From the NCBI GenBank assembly GCA_031841125.1, contig CM063114.1:32757574-32821573 (forward strand): DNA of 64,000 nucleotides. The letters run 5' to 3'. The DNA is from Acanthococcus lagerstroemiae (Eukaryota; Arthropoda; Insecta; Hemiptera; Eriococcidae). How positions within the stretch are numbered: position 1 is the stretch's first letter; each line of letters starts with the position of its first letter. A model generated the notes under the pieces. The model was given only the letters and a program-made list of their open reading frames with translations. It had not been told where the DNA came from and searched no databases. Made by a program: the position numbers and the translations under genes. Shown here piece after piece: positions 1 to 13,573 of this stretch.

Positions 1-1689
1 GCGTGATTAGTGATCGATGTATCAATGTTGATGTGATGGATCGTACGGTGGTACAGTAAACGGGAATAATTTACATATGGGCACGTCGCGTATGCGTATA
101 TGTACACAATGTACTCGCGATGTTGGAGTAATCAGCATCAGCGTACTGGTTGTCACGATGGCACGTTTAAATTGAGACAGCATCCGTTCATTAGTCATTG
201 TCAAATTAAAAGTCGAGGTACTTAGGCAGACATACAACTCGATTTTAGGATGTAGGGAAAAAACATTTGTCTTCTTTAAAAGTTGTGTTCTATATATTAT
301 GCCTTGGGGAGACAGAGAAAGAGAGTACGTGAATTAAGTCTCAAAAAATTATGCACCCTTCGACATCCAGTTGATATTCTATACCCGCGAAATCGTCCAT
401 TCTAGTTCGAGTATTTTTGGCACACCGAAAAAAACGCGGCAACGAAAGGCGCGCCAACGGCTCCGTCCAAAATCTGTTGAAACGCGACGATGCGGCGAAT
501 TACAAGGAAAAAAAGACAGTGATCTATAGATCACGGTGGTCACTTAATTCTAGGCGAATAGGGTTCATCGTCCACTGTCGCCAGCTCTGTCAGAAATTCT
601 ACTTTCTTCAAACAACGTCTGCGAAATCTACATTTATCACTCTCACGTTTTTAGACCTTTTCAATAGACTATGAAATGACGGCTCGGCAGCGAAATTCAT
701 TCAACGATAGGCTCGTGTATTGTTCAAGTCGCAAGAAAATAGGATACGCAAATCTCGTACATCTACCTACAACTTTCCAAAAATTGCTAACTATTAAATA
801 CATTCTTCTTATTGTAACCACTGATAGGAGGGGAAAAAAGGTAAATAGAATCGAACAAGCTGGAGATCTTAAGCTAGATTTTTCGAAGACTTAAAAAGTG
901 GTACACTACTCGCCAATTTAATTTACAAGCTAGTTGAATTTGACATTTCGGAGTTAAACGGACGACTTCTCTCCTCATGTAATCGACGGGTAAAGCCATA
1001 TAAAATCTGCGGAGTTCGAAAAATTCGAATTTTTCTTCAAGAAAATAAATAGTCTCGTTGAAATATTATAGCTGTTCCCTAGCCGTCTCTCCACATTCTT
1101 GACACGAAAACGCCTCTCCCGCAAGGGAAAATTGAAAGAATTTACCTGAGTTCATAACTACAGGTTCATGTAAGTTAGGCCAAATCCCCTAAAACTACAG
1201 ATTCGTTGATCGAGAAAGCATTTTATTTTTTACTGATCAAATTTTCCCTGTTTTCTTAGAACCACTGCTGGCTTTTCCCGCCCATTCCTCGCTCCAGTTC
1301 GTCACTTCATTTAGTCTTCAACATTGTTTTCACAAATGTTAAAAACGACAGGAGCAATTTAAAAAAAAAAATTTGCATCCATCCTGCTCACTTCCAGCAC
1401 CCCATCCTGTTTCATACTAAATTAGACGAATTTTCGCTAGACCATAACTGAACACGAATTTAATGAAAACAGTTTACGCACCTCAAGACGAGCTGCAATT
1501 TGTTACCCAAATTCTCTACTTAGTATCGCCGTGAGAAAAGGGGTGATGGAAAAATATCATTTAAATAAAACTGTAAAGGTAAGCAGGTCGTGAATTTATC
1601 AACGAAGGCATCTTGCGCTTTTGCTTTCAGAAATACAAAAAATATATTCCTGCCTATTCTATTATCGATCTGAAAACTTTTATTAATAA
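1..1689. other. Non-coding stretch, no gene recognised
   Basis: I see no recognisable coding sequence, RNA gene or bounded mobile element here. The open frames present (for example 417-674 on the plus strand) are short, show no family motif and have no supporting splice or codon signal. The right edge is set by the 3' side of the LINE that follows. Confidence 0.5.
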
Positions 1690-3137
1690 GTTTCCAAATA
1701 CGTACCAGTTCTGTCTGTGTACTAAAACCCTAGTCTGTTACCAATGGGCATGAAACGACGAGTGAATTTCCAATCTTATAAGCCTCCCCTATTTTTCTCC
1801 AAGTACTCCGATCTTGCGCGCTCCTTATCCATAGCACTCCGGCCCTATTTCCAATTTCGTCTCTCCATCTGGTTTTTGGTCTGCCTATTTTCCTTGTTTC
1901 CCCATATGGTGTCCATTCATATAGCTTCTTGTTCCACCTCCCTTCCTCTGACCTTATCATATGTCCCGCGTATTTGAACTTGGCTTTCTTAATGATATAC
2001 CTATGTCTTTCGTTTTCGTTCTCGCTCTAATCCTATTATTTTTGATTTTTTCGACCTTTCTGATGTTCAAGATGCTTCTTTCCATTGCTCTCTGGGTTAT
2101 TGTTATTTTATCCAGTTGGTTACTCGTGAGGGCCCACGTCTGTGCACCATATGTTAAGACCGGTAGTGTGCAGGTTTCCAAAGTTTCTATCTTTATTCTT
2201 ATTGGGATCTTTTTGTTTTTGTATACGTTTTTCAGTCCCCAGTAGGAGTTCCATGCTGCTTTCCTTCTCTCCTTCAGTTCCTTCTCCATCCCCTCTTCAA
2301 ACGACAATCTTTTCCCCAAGTATTTGTAGCTATCGACCTCCTCTATCTCATTCTTTCCTATTTTTATTTTTTTTTCTCTCCCCCTCCTCTCCCTTTCTGT
2401 TACTCATTAATTTTGTTTTCCCTATATTGCATTTCAGCCCCGCCTCTCTACTACATTCTACAAACTTTTCTGCCATTTTTTGTAGTTCCTCTTTTGTTTT
2501 TCCTATTAAAACTACATCGTCTGCGAATCTTAAATTGCTCAAGTATTTTCCATTAATTTTTATTCCTCTTCCCTCTTCCTTCCAGTCCATTTTTCGAAAT
2601 ATTTCCTCTAGTACGCAGTTAAATAGGTTCGGCGATAGCGGGTCCCCCTGTTTTACCCCTCTTTTTATATCAAACGTTTGTCCCTTAACATCCGTTTTCA
2701 CGTATGCTTTTGCTTTCTCATATCCCTTTTTTATAATTTCGATCCAGTTTTTGGTTACCCCCTAATTCGCCATAGCTTGCCATAAATAGTTGTGTTTTAC
2801 TGAGTCGAATGCTTTGCTAAAGTCTATGAATAGTAGATTGGCTTCTATGTCGTACTCATTTACCTTTTCTATTAGCTGTTCTAATGTAAATATATGATCT
2901 ATGGTTGAATAATTTTTCCTGAATCCCGCCTGTTCTGCTCCTTGGTTATGATCTAGCTTTTTGTATAGTCTGCTTTTGATTATTTTTGCAAATATTTTGC
3001 CCATGACTGATGTCAAGCTAATTGGTCGGTAATTTGCTATGTTTGTTCTCTCTCCCTTCTTAAATAGTATCCTTATTTCCGCTGTCTCCCATCTCCTTGG
3101 TGTCTCTTTCCTCTCGATTATCCCATTTAGCAGTTCC
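1690..3137 (-). pseudogene. Decayed, 5'-truncated non-LTR retrotransposon (LINE) reverse transcriptase
   Basis: Read on the minus strand, this encodes the fingers, palm and C-terminal part of a LINE reverse transcriptase, the enzyme that copies element RNA at a nicked genomic target. Visible blocks in order are the NYRPISLTS block (near 3030), QAGFRKNYSTIDH (near 2930), FIDFSKAFDSV (near 2820), VKQGDPLSP (near 2650), the catalytic FADD (near 2520), and a C-terminal tail with RWRDEI and AQDRSTWRKIGEAY (1770-1850). The upstream endonuclease is missing: similarity stops abruptly near 3137, the usual 5' truncation of LINEs. The frame is broken by an in-frame TAG at 2762-2764, a frameshift in an A-rich run near 2340-2380 and another near 1960-1990. 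An AATAAA lies near the 3' side (about 1683). The clade is uncertain; the tail resembles RTE-like or related insect elements. It is certainly dead. Confidence 0.88.
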
Positions 3138-3567
3138 TATACCTACAAAATAGTGGTGACAAATCTGATAAGTACAAGGTCTAGCTATACAAAGACACAG
3201 ACCGAAATTTTCGTTGAGACAGTCAGCGAGCCAACACAGCCTATGAGGGAGGTTCAGATTTGCAGGTGCGTGTACACAGAGAAACAGTTTTAGTTCATCA
3301 GTTAGTCTGCCATCTCACCTAGCACACCAGATAGGTAACCCTCTCCTCTCAAAATATGGCGTTGAGGCGTGAAATTCAGAATCTAGAAGACAAGAATTCC
3401 CCGGATTTCTGTATCTTATATCCTCCAGTTAGACACAGAGCTTTAGGCCAAGATCCAGGATCCAAGATATAGATCTTTTCGGCTCTCCAAGTCCCATGTA
3501 TCGGCGCAATAGTCACCAATTTAGCAACCTTCGTGTCAAATCTGGCAACTTTTTCGAGTTCTTAGGG

Positions 3568-3597
3568 TTATTATTATTATTATCATTATTATTATAA
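3568..3597. repeat. (ATT)n microsatellite
   Basis: Short interrupted run of ATT/TTA triplets, directly visible, in AT-rich non-coding DNA. Confidence 0.9.
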
Positions 3598-5145
3598 TTT
3601 TTTAAATTTTATACTTTTTTTCTTCTTATACAAAATATGCCATTTTGAAAACAAATTTCGACAGTTTTCCTCAAACGTCTTGGACAATTACGATAATTAT
3701 CTAGCGACTTTTTCTCTAGTATTTGGCACTTTCTTAAGTTCCGAGTAGGCTCTATGCCTTTCTGTCCGTTCACTGGTCACCTCTCAGTGAGGCGTACGGT
3801 GTGAAGCAGGAGGAGTGACACAATCAAAACATACGTCAGCGAGGCACCAAGTGATCACAGAATCAAACCTTTTAGTAAAAGTAATCTTTAAAAGTTGCGG
3901 GGGGAAGGGGGAAGAAACTGAAATTCGATAGGACTTCCAATTTAACCGGATCAAAGATATACTCGAAGCCTCGAAGAATACTATAAACATGTTAGTCGCC
4001 ATATTGGTCGAATGGCGGTGCATAATGCATCACCAAGAATAACCGAGTAACCGAAAATGAGCTAGTAGACTTTAGAGTTAACATTTCCCCCAAAGTAACA
4101 AACAAATCGTTGAATTTTTGCCAGAAAAAATGTGCCAGCCAAGCGAGGAATGTCCTTCGTTCTCGTAAATTATCGACCAAAGAAGCGAATGCTGAAATGC
4201 GATATTTAGTCGCCCACTGGTTCTACATGTTGACGAATTTGGAAATTCTGCGATCCTGTGCTCAGACTGAATAAGTAGTGATGGTATCCCACTCGGACTA
4301 GTTCACATGCACGAACACTCTCTAATATTTCTTATGCCGGTGAAAAAGCTGCTTCAAGTTTACAGCCGCGGGCAGTGTGGTATAGTATCTCGCGAAAGTA
4401 ATAATAATTCTGATTTCTCTCGAATAGCGAGTACGAGTATATCACCAGCCGACACACATTTAAGTCTTAACGGTTTCGTACATTTACATCTGGGCAATCG
4501 TAAATATTTGACGATGCGATTCCGATACAAATGTACGGGAGCAGCCGAGGAAGCGGGACGAAGCTGATATGTGGAGTAGCTCGCACAGCTACACGAAAGA
4601 ACATCAATACAGCAAAAGCTGCCATCATCAAGAATATATCTGTACCAATAAAAATGTAGAAGAGGCGAAAAAGAAGAAAACCGATTACAACTTCGAAACG
4701 TAGATACCCGACTAGACAATAGACTAACAAGCGTCTTACAAATATCTCGAAATGAACATCTCTCTGGTTATCGTGTATACTGCGCGATGGTTCTCAACTT
4801 TGTAATTCAGTTTCCTTCAAAGACTATCTCCACGGAGGTCCCTACAACCGATCTACAGATTCTACTTCTAGCGAGTGAAAATCGTCCCGGTCCCGGTAAA
4901 TAGTTCGCATCAAACCTTCGGAGAAGCAGGAATAGGTATAGGTATGTACTTTTGACTCCACGTACAAATATTTCCGACGCACCCGGGTCCGAAGAACGAA
5001 AATGGAAAACCGGAGCCTATAACGTGGTCGACCACCGATTACGAACCCCTCGCAGATGGAGATGGAGAAAAATCTTTTACCGAATGGCATTCGGCGACAA
5101 TAACTCTTTTATGACGGCACACAGAGTATAAGTTTCATTTGTCAC

Positions 5146-5472
5146 ATACGAGTACTCGCATGGCCGTTCATCTGGTACAGTACCGGTTTTCGATAGTTAC
5201 GCTTATGTACTCGTATATAAATACACCTCGTAAGCAGGCCTGTTTAGTCTACGTCTCATTACGATTTACTTCTTTGTTTGCTCGTTGAATGAACAATACG
5301 AGGACGAGAATACGAGTTACGTATAACAAGAGTACATACGAGTCTTACGAGTACGAAACACACCGAGCGTGTTTTCAAATGCGCTTCCCGCGAGTAATTT
5401 ACCCAACAACGATCATTTTATCATATCTGCGTATCGAGACGTCGAGAGATGACATTTATGTACGAGTATAAG
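5146..5472. repeat. Cluster of TACGAGTA / TACTCGTA words
   Basis: At least six copies or near copies of TACGAGTA or its complement lie in about 330 bp, for example near 5147, 5207, 5335, 5350 and 5460, plus variants such as ATACGAG. They are not at a fixed period, so this is not a simple tandem repeat. The same word recurs elsewhere in the window, near 9.8, 31.5, 44.0-44.6, 50.5-50.9 and 51.5 kb. Function unknown. Confidence 0.6.
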
Positions 5473-7594
5473 TATTTTAACCGTACAGAAGGATATTCTT
5501 CTGATTGATTTCTAAATGCCCGTTTTCGAGTCTCTCAATCAGTACTTTTCAATTCGACGAGTTATCGCTGCCAGTGAGCCGAGGTGACATCGACAACGTA
5601 AATGTGTTACAGAAAAGACTCGCACTGAGTTGAGAAAGTGCATCTTACAATTCCAGGAACTCGCTCCAAATAGTTTTGTTAAATGAAGTAAATTAACGTG
5701 CTATTCACTTTATTTAGTCAAATCGTACCTTCTGTAGAAAATAGGCTGGTTTTTCAACCAAAGCCAGCAGTCAAATATTCGAGAAGCCCCCCGCCCCACC
5801 CTTTCCTTCATCCATATGCTCCCAATTTTAATTGGATGCGCGACAATCGAAAACTTAGGAGCAAAATAGGCCCATTTTCCATACCAACTTTTTATAATCG
5901 TTCGTTTACGTTGTAGTACCTACGAAGGTATTTTCTTTCATAAACTGAGATAGTTCAAACATATCATAATAATGAACGTGAACGAGATCATGAATGAGTA
6001 AATTATGGTTTGAACTCGAATGAGCCAACAGAGAAGGTACAGCCCGTCAAAAATTTTAATTGTGACTCCATAATACTTTATCCAGAATCACCTTCTAAGG
6101 GGGTGTCTCATTTGCATGGATTTTCCTGCAACAGTAAGCGGGGCAACGAATTACTACGAGCGTATGTATACCCCCCCCCCCTCTCAAGGTAAAAAGGGCA
6201 ACATCCAATCGATTTGTGTGCTCATCGATCAAATTGAAAGATTATGATTGACAAAATATGACGAATGGAAATGAGTAAGTTGCTCCATATTCCAGAGTCA
6301 GAGCTCGGAAATTCGGGAGATTCCATTTTTCAGTGGAGCTGGACCGCAATAAAATTTATTGCTAGAGCCGAAGTCGGAGACACGAAAAGAATATTCACTA
6401 GAGCGAGAGACGACGGAGTCAGTTTCAGCATTTTACTAGAGCCGGGGAGTTGATTTCTAGCTCCGGACTCAGTTTTGGTTCGGATCCTTCAACCTGTACC
6501 CTTACTTCTTCTCTCCTCCATTTAATTAGACATTATTTGCCACAGCCAGAGTCACTTGTCACTTTCAAAATTTCTAGCCGGACATGCAGCTAAATTGAAG
6601 TGTGCTGCAAGGCCGCATCCAACTTGGAACGCGCTCCGATTTTAATGTCGGCTCCAAGTTTGTGATTAGTGCATACAATCTGCTCTCATCAGAAGAGTGA
6701 TGGGAACAATATGTACTGCACTAAAATAAGTTCTCAGTATTATGACCAAAAATTTTTAATTTCAGATTTTTGGAAGTACTTGTAATAAATAGGGGGGGGG
6801 GGAGAAAAGGAAAAAAAAACAAAAAAAAAACAAAAAAAAGAGAGTAAGACATGACATTAAAAAATTATGTCAATTTTTCACGTAACCAACAAACAGAATC
6901 GATGAGCCGCAACAATAATTTAATACTTCCAAAACCTTTCCCCTTCAACCGTAAGAACAGGCAAACCATTATACATCTACACATATCAAGCTCTGCCGCT
7001 ACGTGTTATTGCAGGACAGTCCTTTTCAGTTGAAACACCCCGGTATAAATCTATGCAGGCGACGAACTGAAGTTACGCTAGCAATCAAATTTGACACAAT
7101 CATAACACAGTTGGACTTAAAATTAGTCGTACAATCAGGGACACGAACTTACACTCTCTCAATAATGCGAAAGTTAACCAAAAACCAGACAAAATAAGTT
7201 GATCCGAAGTCAAGGCCGAAACCATGCACCCTCTCCTTCCCCAAAGGTTGAACTACAGTTTGGCTCGCGAATCAAAATCCAAAGGTAAGTAAACTTATTT
7301 TACTAAAAGCTGAAGCCGAAGTCAGGAGAACAATGCTGCCAGGAATAACTGAAGTCGTAGGTAAAGCACCACACTCTGCAATCCTGTACAGAATCGGGCT
7401 TAAGAAATCGATTCTTCAACTGATGAAATATATAAATGCAAAAAATCAACTCCGGAGGGCTACCATCAGAAAACCAGAAGAGAGGAAAACACCATCAGCA
7501 GATGTCGAAGGTCGATATGAAGACATCGGTGCAAAAATTGTTCGAGAAAGAGAGACAAGATCTGTGACATGGAAACAGATGCTATGGTCTACAC

Positions 7595-7904
7595 CAGGGG
7601 TTCTCAAACTTCATATACTCCAGGACTCCCCATAATTATTTATGTAGTCAATGCGGACCCCTTTTTTTCACGTGACTCATAGCCGCAGGGTAGCCACCCG
7701 TCGAAAACAATATTGCCCAGCTCATAGGCATGGATTGAGCTAGCCATGTACACATTTCGTAATACAAACCAAAACTGTTATTTTCAGAAATAGGCGTTCT
7801 TGGTGCGAGTGATAAAAAAAAAATTAGATTAGAATATTTTTCGCGGACCCTTAAAAAACTGCTTGCAGACCCCCAGTCCGCGGACCCCACTTTGAGAAAC
7901 TCTG
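7595..7904. mobile_element. hAT-type non-autonomous DNA transposon (MITE), 310 bp
   Basis: Terminal inverted repeats are visible: the left end reads CAGGGGTTCTCAAACTT and the right end, reverse complemented, CAGAGTTTCTCAAAGT. The element is flanked by a perfect 8-bp target-site duplication, GTCTACAC, at 7587-7594 and 7905-7912. An 8-bp duplication with CAG-type ends is the signature of the hAT superfamily, and this terminus is typical of hAT families in many animals. No transposase is encoded, so it would have been mobilised in trans. Confidence 0.92.
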
Positions 7905-7917
7905 GTCTACACTATAC

Positions 7918-8060
7918 CCGAATAACTAAAGAGGAACAAAGGTAACTATAGGGAACCGAGGGGAACAAACGGGTAACTTTTCCGCCGCAGGTAACTAGTG
8001 GGGAACAAGGGTAATCTGAGGGTAATTCGAGGGTAACATATGGGTACCTAGAGGGGTAAG
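7918..8060. repeat. Degenerate GGGTAAC/GGGGAAC minisatellite
   Basis: About ten imperfect copies of a GGGTAAC or GGGGAAC core recur at irregular 10-20 base spacing, right after the target duplication of the adjacent hAT element. The unit is strongly G-rich on the plus strand. No coding sense is apparent. Confidence 0.7.
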
Positions 8061-11000
8061 CTTAAGAAGTTTATCAAATCTCTCAAAACCCAAAAGTTCT
8101 CTATTGTAATGAATTTTTCAGGATTCTCTGCTCTCAAAGAACGAGTTGTAGGTAAGCTAATTTTCAACACGATGGACGGCTAATTTTGACCTGCGAGTCA
8201 CATGGTATGCGACTGATCTTTCTACACAGCTTTCCAAGGCATGGCAAGTCGGAGACCGTTTATTACATGTAGGTTGTAAACTGCTCGTAAATCGCGTCGA
8301 AAGGAACTGGCCGGCTAATTAATTAATACGTGAGAGTGGCGATGTTTCACACTTATTAACACTCGCTCATAATACAACAAAGTCTGCCCAGCTATTTTAA
8401 TTAGCTTCCATTTTTTTCCCTGGTAACGCGATACAAAGAAGAAAGCTTTGTAAAAATGCGTGCACGCCGGTCTGCTGTCCACCACCATTCGCCACTGCTT
8501 CTAGATCTACACGTCATTTTTTCTCTTCAAAAATTATGCTTGGTCGATGTTATGCGATCCGAAGAAATTCACGCAACCCATAAAATGATATTTCGTTTTC
8601 GGATGACAGGTTTTAGAAATACGGAAAATTTGTTTAATTTGATAGATCGGGTGTTGTGCTCCGGTATATTTTGGAAATAGGTAATTCAACAAGCCGTGCT
8701 CTGTACACGTACTATCGCGTTGATTTCCTAAACCGCCGATACTGTACCTAATTTTCACGTCGGAGTTCGAATTGTTCCGAGGTCCAAAATGTACTTACTA
8801 TATCATAGGGCAAAATGTTCATTCGAGGCTCGAGGCAGAACCGTCCAAACATGCGTGCCAAACAGAGTGCTGTAGGCCAGTAGTGAAAAGAAAGCTCTGT
8901 TTTCGTGGTTCTAGTTAGATGTGACTGGTATCAGCAGGTACTGATACTTAGCTGTATTTTGGAGAACACCTACGGAAGGCAGTTAATAAAAGACATTTGT
9001 TTTCAAATCAAGAAGAGAAAAAATGAAAGGGTTCTGCACCCTGTTCTCAATGTGGATTAACCCCTCGCCAACACTCGCTTCCCATGTATCGGTACTACAT
9101 ATTTTGGTATTCTGTTTATCAGTCTGTCAATCTGTCTGTCTGACTGTCAACTTTTTAATCTGATAGCCTTTCCACCTTCTGTCTTCCTGATTAGTTGAAT
9201 GCCTACAGTGGTTGGTAGCTTGATGATTGGTTAGCTGGTTGATGGTTAGAGGATTTTAGTATTACTCAAATATGAGACAGCATTAGCGGGACGGATATAG
9301 AGTAAGCCTTTGACTACAATAATTCTCAGTTTATTTTTCGAGTTGAAAATACCTCCTGTCTCGCAGGGTGATCTACATAACATTCTGATAACGAATTTCA
9401 ACCCCCGTCCCCCACTGAAAGTGAATCAGTCAAATCCAAAGAGTTTAACTCCCCATAACTAATGCTAGCACATCAAGAAATCCGAAATAAGGCTGAATCT
9501 GTTCCACACTCCCTAATTTCGAACATACGAAACTCGACAAAAGTATCGAAAGTGGATCAACCCTTCAATGCCTACTTCTGTTACTAACCTGACTGAGTCA
9601 CATAGATTGCTTTGTTTCAAATCAGAAAAATAAATTTGTTCATTTGGTCCAGAACTTGGCAGAATTCGAGACACAGGTTCACATAATAAATGAGCAAAAA
9701 TTGATAAATTTCAGAAACAACAAACAAGAGTCGATACTGATTTACTAGATAGGCTAGGTACGATTCGAATTCAGTGACGTCACCAATACGAGTAGATAGA
9801 AACACTGATTCAGTTTTGGTACGTGCGAGCATATTTCGGTAGATTAGTCTAAGAATGTGAGAATTTCTCACTGTCTCGACGGGCCCTTGGAGATACTTTA
9901 GGAATCTTCGAAAAGTATGAGCCAGTAACCGAACTTGCAGTATATACACTCATCGTGTCATCGTAATTAATGCGTTAAAATTTTCCCGAATGTACGTTCG
10001 GATAATTCATGCTCTATGGAAAAAGGTGCCGAGAGCCGATCACACAAATGGAAAAAAAAAATCGCTTTATTTCCGCAATGCCCGTATACTGTGACTTACA
10101 CGAGGAAAAATTCATGGCCTATCGCCGCTGAGTTCTGAAGAGCGTGTCCCATAAGTTCTTTCAGTGACAATAAAAACTTCATCCTTTTCAAATAGATCGA
10201 TACACTCTCAACTGCAAAAAATTGCGACAATTTTTGTTCAATACCGGGAGCTATTTTTCGCACTCGGACCTAGCGGATAGACCAATGACGCTTAGGTGCA
10301 ACATCTTTGGTGATCAATGTTCTAGCAAGATATCACACGGCTAGAAGGACGGAAACTGGCGCAAAAATTAGGAAGTTCGACATTACATTAACATAGACAG
10401 TCTCTATAATTGGTTTTAAGCTTCCGCAGTAATATATTTAACGTATTCACGAGCCCTTGTAACCCCGACAGCGGTTTATGAAAGAGAAAAGAATGGCCAA
10501 GTCGGAAGGACGAATTCATATTGCGAGTGGAGCTGCGAACAACACGAACGTTTTGAACAAAATATTTTCTAAAATTACGGCCGCGTTTTGTTATTTTCCT
10601 CGAACAACATCCCGTGTGACATAAAAAGAGATACACTCAAAATTCAGTCTCCTAGCGGGGTGTGTGAAGTATTGGAAATTCGCGCTGCTGACGATGGCTG
10701 GACATAATATACACAATGTATACTCGACTCGGTTGCACGGTGCGACTCTTGTGGCCAGATTAAAACTTTCGAGTCGCGAGAGGGAGAACGAAAGAAGTTT
10801 ATTGAACGGATTTAGGGATGCGAGAAGCGGATAGAAATCCAGGCTTTGTAGTAATAGTCGGATAATACCCGCTCATCTTCTGGCGCTGCCCCCACTTTAA
10901 TAACAAAGCCCAAAAATAACGCATAAATCTGGCTTTGTCTGGGTGTTAAAGGGGTGTCCGATGAAAAACAAACGTTCTGCCGCTCTTACGCATTCGATAA

Positions 11001-12048
11001 AATTCTATTTAACCCCGACGAATGCGCAAATACTTTAAAATTAGATTTTCCTTTTCGATTACACCGCGCCGGCAATGTCGTCGTTTGCTGCCCCGTATAT
11101 TATTATTCGGTAGACGTGGTTTCTCCGAATACGAAACAAAATCCGCCGGAAAATCCGTTTTTCAAAATTCAAATATTCGCACCTTTTGACGTACTACGCT
11201 AACCAAGTTACAGGGATGAGATATTCTTGTATGTTGGCCAATTAATAGTAAGAATTATTTGATAATGGCTGAAAATTGAACACGATCTGGGAGCGAGTGG
11301 CCCGCCGCGCAGTCAGTCAAAAGGCCCGCTGATCTGGAGAGAACGCAGTCTGAAAAGAAAACTCGAGTTGGCGAATATCGGCTGATAAAGCCAATTTTGT
11401 CCGCCCACTCCTCCACCACCGCTACCCATCCTGAAAATATTAAAATACCCAGCAGTGCTCGGTAGAAATTTTGAGGTCTTACACTGTCCCCAGGCACCCT
11501 AAAGGATAGATTCTAAGGTGGCATACGTACATCGCCACACATACTGACAAACCACTGTCCCAGGACACGATATCGTATACCCAAGTATGAGATTAGATAT
11601 TGTAGACGCCATCGGAGTAAGTCCAATTTTATTCGCCTTGATCGAGAATTTCCAGAACTGGCACATCTGAAAACACGATACGAGTGTAGCACAATATTAT
11701 GTCCTCGAGACACTGACAAGGTCATTACACCGAACAAGTACCGCTGTTGCCCTACGCGCAAATTGCTTGCGGAATGTAATTTTGATATAGACGGGGCAGC
11801 AATTTGTACTCGAATACAAGCTGAAGAAAAATAATAAAGATTATTTATACACGTGCATGTAATGTTTCGAGTTTCTTTCCCTTCATATTTCTCATTTTGC
11901 TTACACTTATTTATTTTTTGAATGTTGCAATAATACAGAAATTATGCAAGTTTCTCATTCAATCTTAATTCACTTGAATCGTCCAATGGAGGGCAATGTA
12001 AGTATAGAAAAGCAACATTTCTTGCTACTCAACTAAGTGCATTTGTCA
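8061..12048. other. Non-coding stretch, no gene recognised
   Basis: No gene or bounded element is recognised. It includes a low-complexity patch of CTGTC and GGTTGGT-like words at about 9110-9250, and a CpG-richer, repeat-poor segment at about 10680-11200 that could be regulatory. Open frames at 9617-9949, 10954-11202 and 11255-11761 show no family motif. Confidence 0.4.
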
Positions 12049-12370
12049 GGGCCGGTGAGAGAAAATTTGGGGCTGAGGGAAAAAAAGTGCGATTTTTCTC
12101 GAGAACACGTCTGAAAGTGTCTCAAGAAGTCTCAGTCAAACTTGGAATAGGCTTAATGAGTTCGAAGAGCCTTAAAGATAGTCTCAAACAGGTCTGAAAG
12201 AGTCTCGATTAAACATCTTAAACACAGCCGCAAGAGCAAAAGAGCTGAAAGGTTCGAGACCTTTTCGAATATACTGAAATTAAATTAGAAATGCCATAAG
12301 GAGCCTGGAACAATTCTGAAACATTTGAAACAAATCCGAGAGGGCCTTTCAATCAAACTCGAGAAGTCCT
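12049..12370. repeat. Degenerate minisatellite with a hAT-like terminus
   Basis: The left side starts CAGGGCCGGTGAGAGAA, resembling hAT termini, followed by a G-rich subterminal patch. About 250 bp of loosely repeated words such as GTCTCAA, GTCTGAAAG and AGTCTCGA follow. These are the reverse-strand form of the CAAGACT-type repeats at 31, 42, 48 and 56 kb. I could not find a matching right terminus or target duplication, so the far boundary is approximate. Confidence 0.5.
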
Positions 12371-13421
12371 TAACAGCAGATACTACAATATTCCCATCCC
12401 AAAATTTCATCTTATATGCGAAGAGTAAACCTAAGTATCATTACGAAAATGCAATTTCCTACTTGAGCGTATTGTCAAAATTCAAAATATTTTACCGTAA
12501 CTCTATTGGAATGGCGCTCTCATTACTGCTGTCACAGACTCGCGAGAGACCAACTTCACAAGAAATTCTGGTTTCCATATTGCAGAGGTAAACGAGTTCT
12601 ACATAATTTGACACTGCAAATAGAGCTAAAATATTAGGCACAATTTCCAGTTGTATCAAGGTAAAAATCGTGTAATCGTGCGCGGGAGGGGGAACGTGAA
12701 CCAAGTTCAGGCCTCTCGCTGGTTACACATTATTTACTTCTATGAGTTTCATCTCGTGGAATACTTCTGGCCAACTTCTTCAGTTCTCACACCGTTGATT
12801 TACGTTTCTCTCAGCTCTTATATCGGATTAGAAGATTATTTTTCTGTCGAAGAGGATTCCCTTCCAGTTTATACGATTTTGAAAGAGCTCTGTGCGTTCA
12901 CGCCGGTGTTCATAAGCTGCCAATCATTTTTATTCATTATATTCCACTGAACATATATTTGTAATTCTCGTTTTAGATTTCTGGGTAGATGTACATAACA
13001 ATATCAAATAATGTTCTGTGTTCGTATTCGTTTTGTTTTCCCTTATTGCCTCCTCTACATTTGTAGATTGTATAATACTGTATGAAATAGACATGTCCTG
13101 TCTATTTTTGATTCTTTTAATGGTCAAATACGTTCCGCATTAAAATAAAAAGAGTTCCTCGGCTTTTCTTTGGTTCGTTAGCCAAGAGGTATACTATTTT
13201 ATATAGTCGACAATTTACCAACTTATGTATTATAAACCCGACTAATAAAAAATAACCGGTAGGGTAATATCTACCGCGCGTAAAACAGTACAAAGGGAAT
13301 GTATAAAATCTCGCTTCAAAATGGTTTAGAGCACACTGAAGTTTTGTTTCAGAATCCCAGAAAACGACTGTACGAAACAGGCTCCTGAAAAAAGTTCACG
13401 TTGATGTTTATTGGAAGATAC

Positions 13422-13573
13422 CAGGGCCGTATACAAGGGAGGGGTTTTAGGGGTCTGACCCCCCTAGGTACGGCCGTGCGCTTAAAAATTCAGGAAAATG
13501 CGGATCTCATAAACATTAGAAACCCCATATGTTAGGTCAACCCCCCCACGCCATATTCCTGGATACGGCACTG
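13422..13573. mobile_element. hAT-type MITE, 152 bp
   Basis: The ends are inverted repeats: left CAGGGCCGTATACAAGGG, right (reverse complement) CAGTGCCGTATCCAGGAA. They are flanked by a perfect 8-bp duplication GAAGATAC at 13414-13421 and 13574-13581. The element carries subterminal CCCC/GGGG blocks and no coding capacity. Confidence 0.92.

Larger units (their letters stand above)
3138..7594. other. Non-coding stretch, no gene recognised
   Basis: No coding family is recognisable. It contains an ATT microsatellite, a cluster of TACGAGTA motifs near 5.1-5.5 kb, C- and G-runs (6169-6182, 6792-6801), and degenerate repeats of a GCCGAAGTC-like word at 6280-6480 and 7200-7345. Open frames here are short and featureless. 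Confidence 0.45.

Noticed and set aside
2142..2765. 207-codon plus-strand frame, Ser/Phe-rich
   Set aside because: Antisense shadow of the LINE reverse transcriptase on the minus strand.
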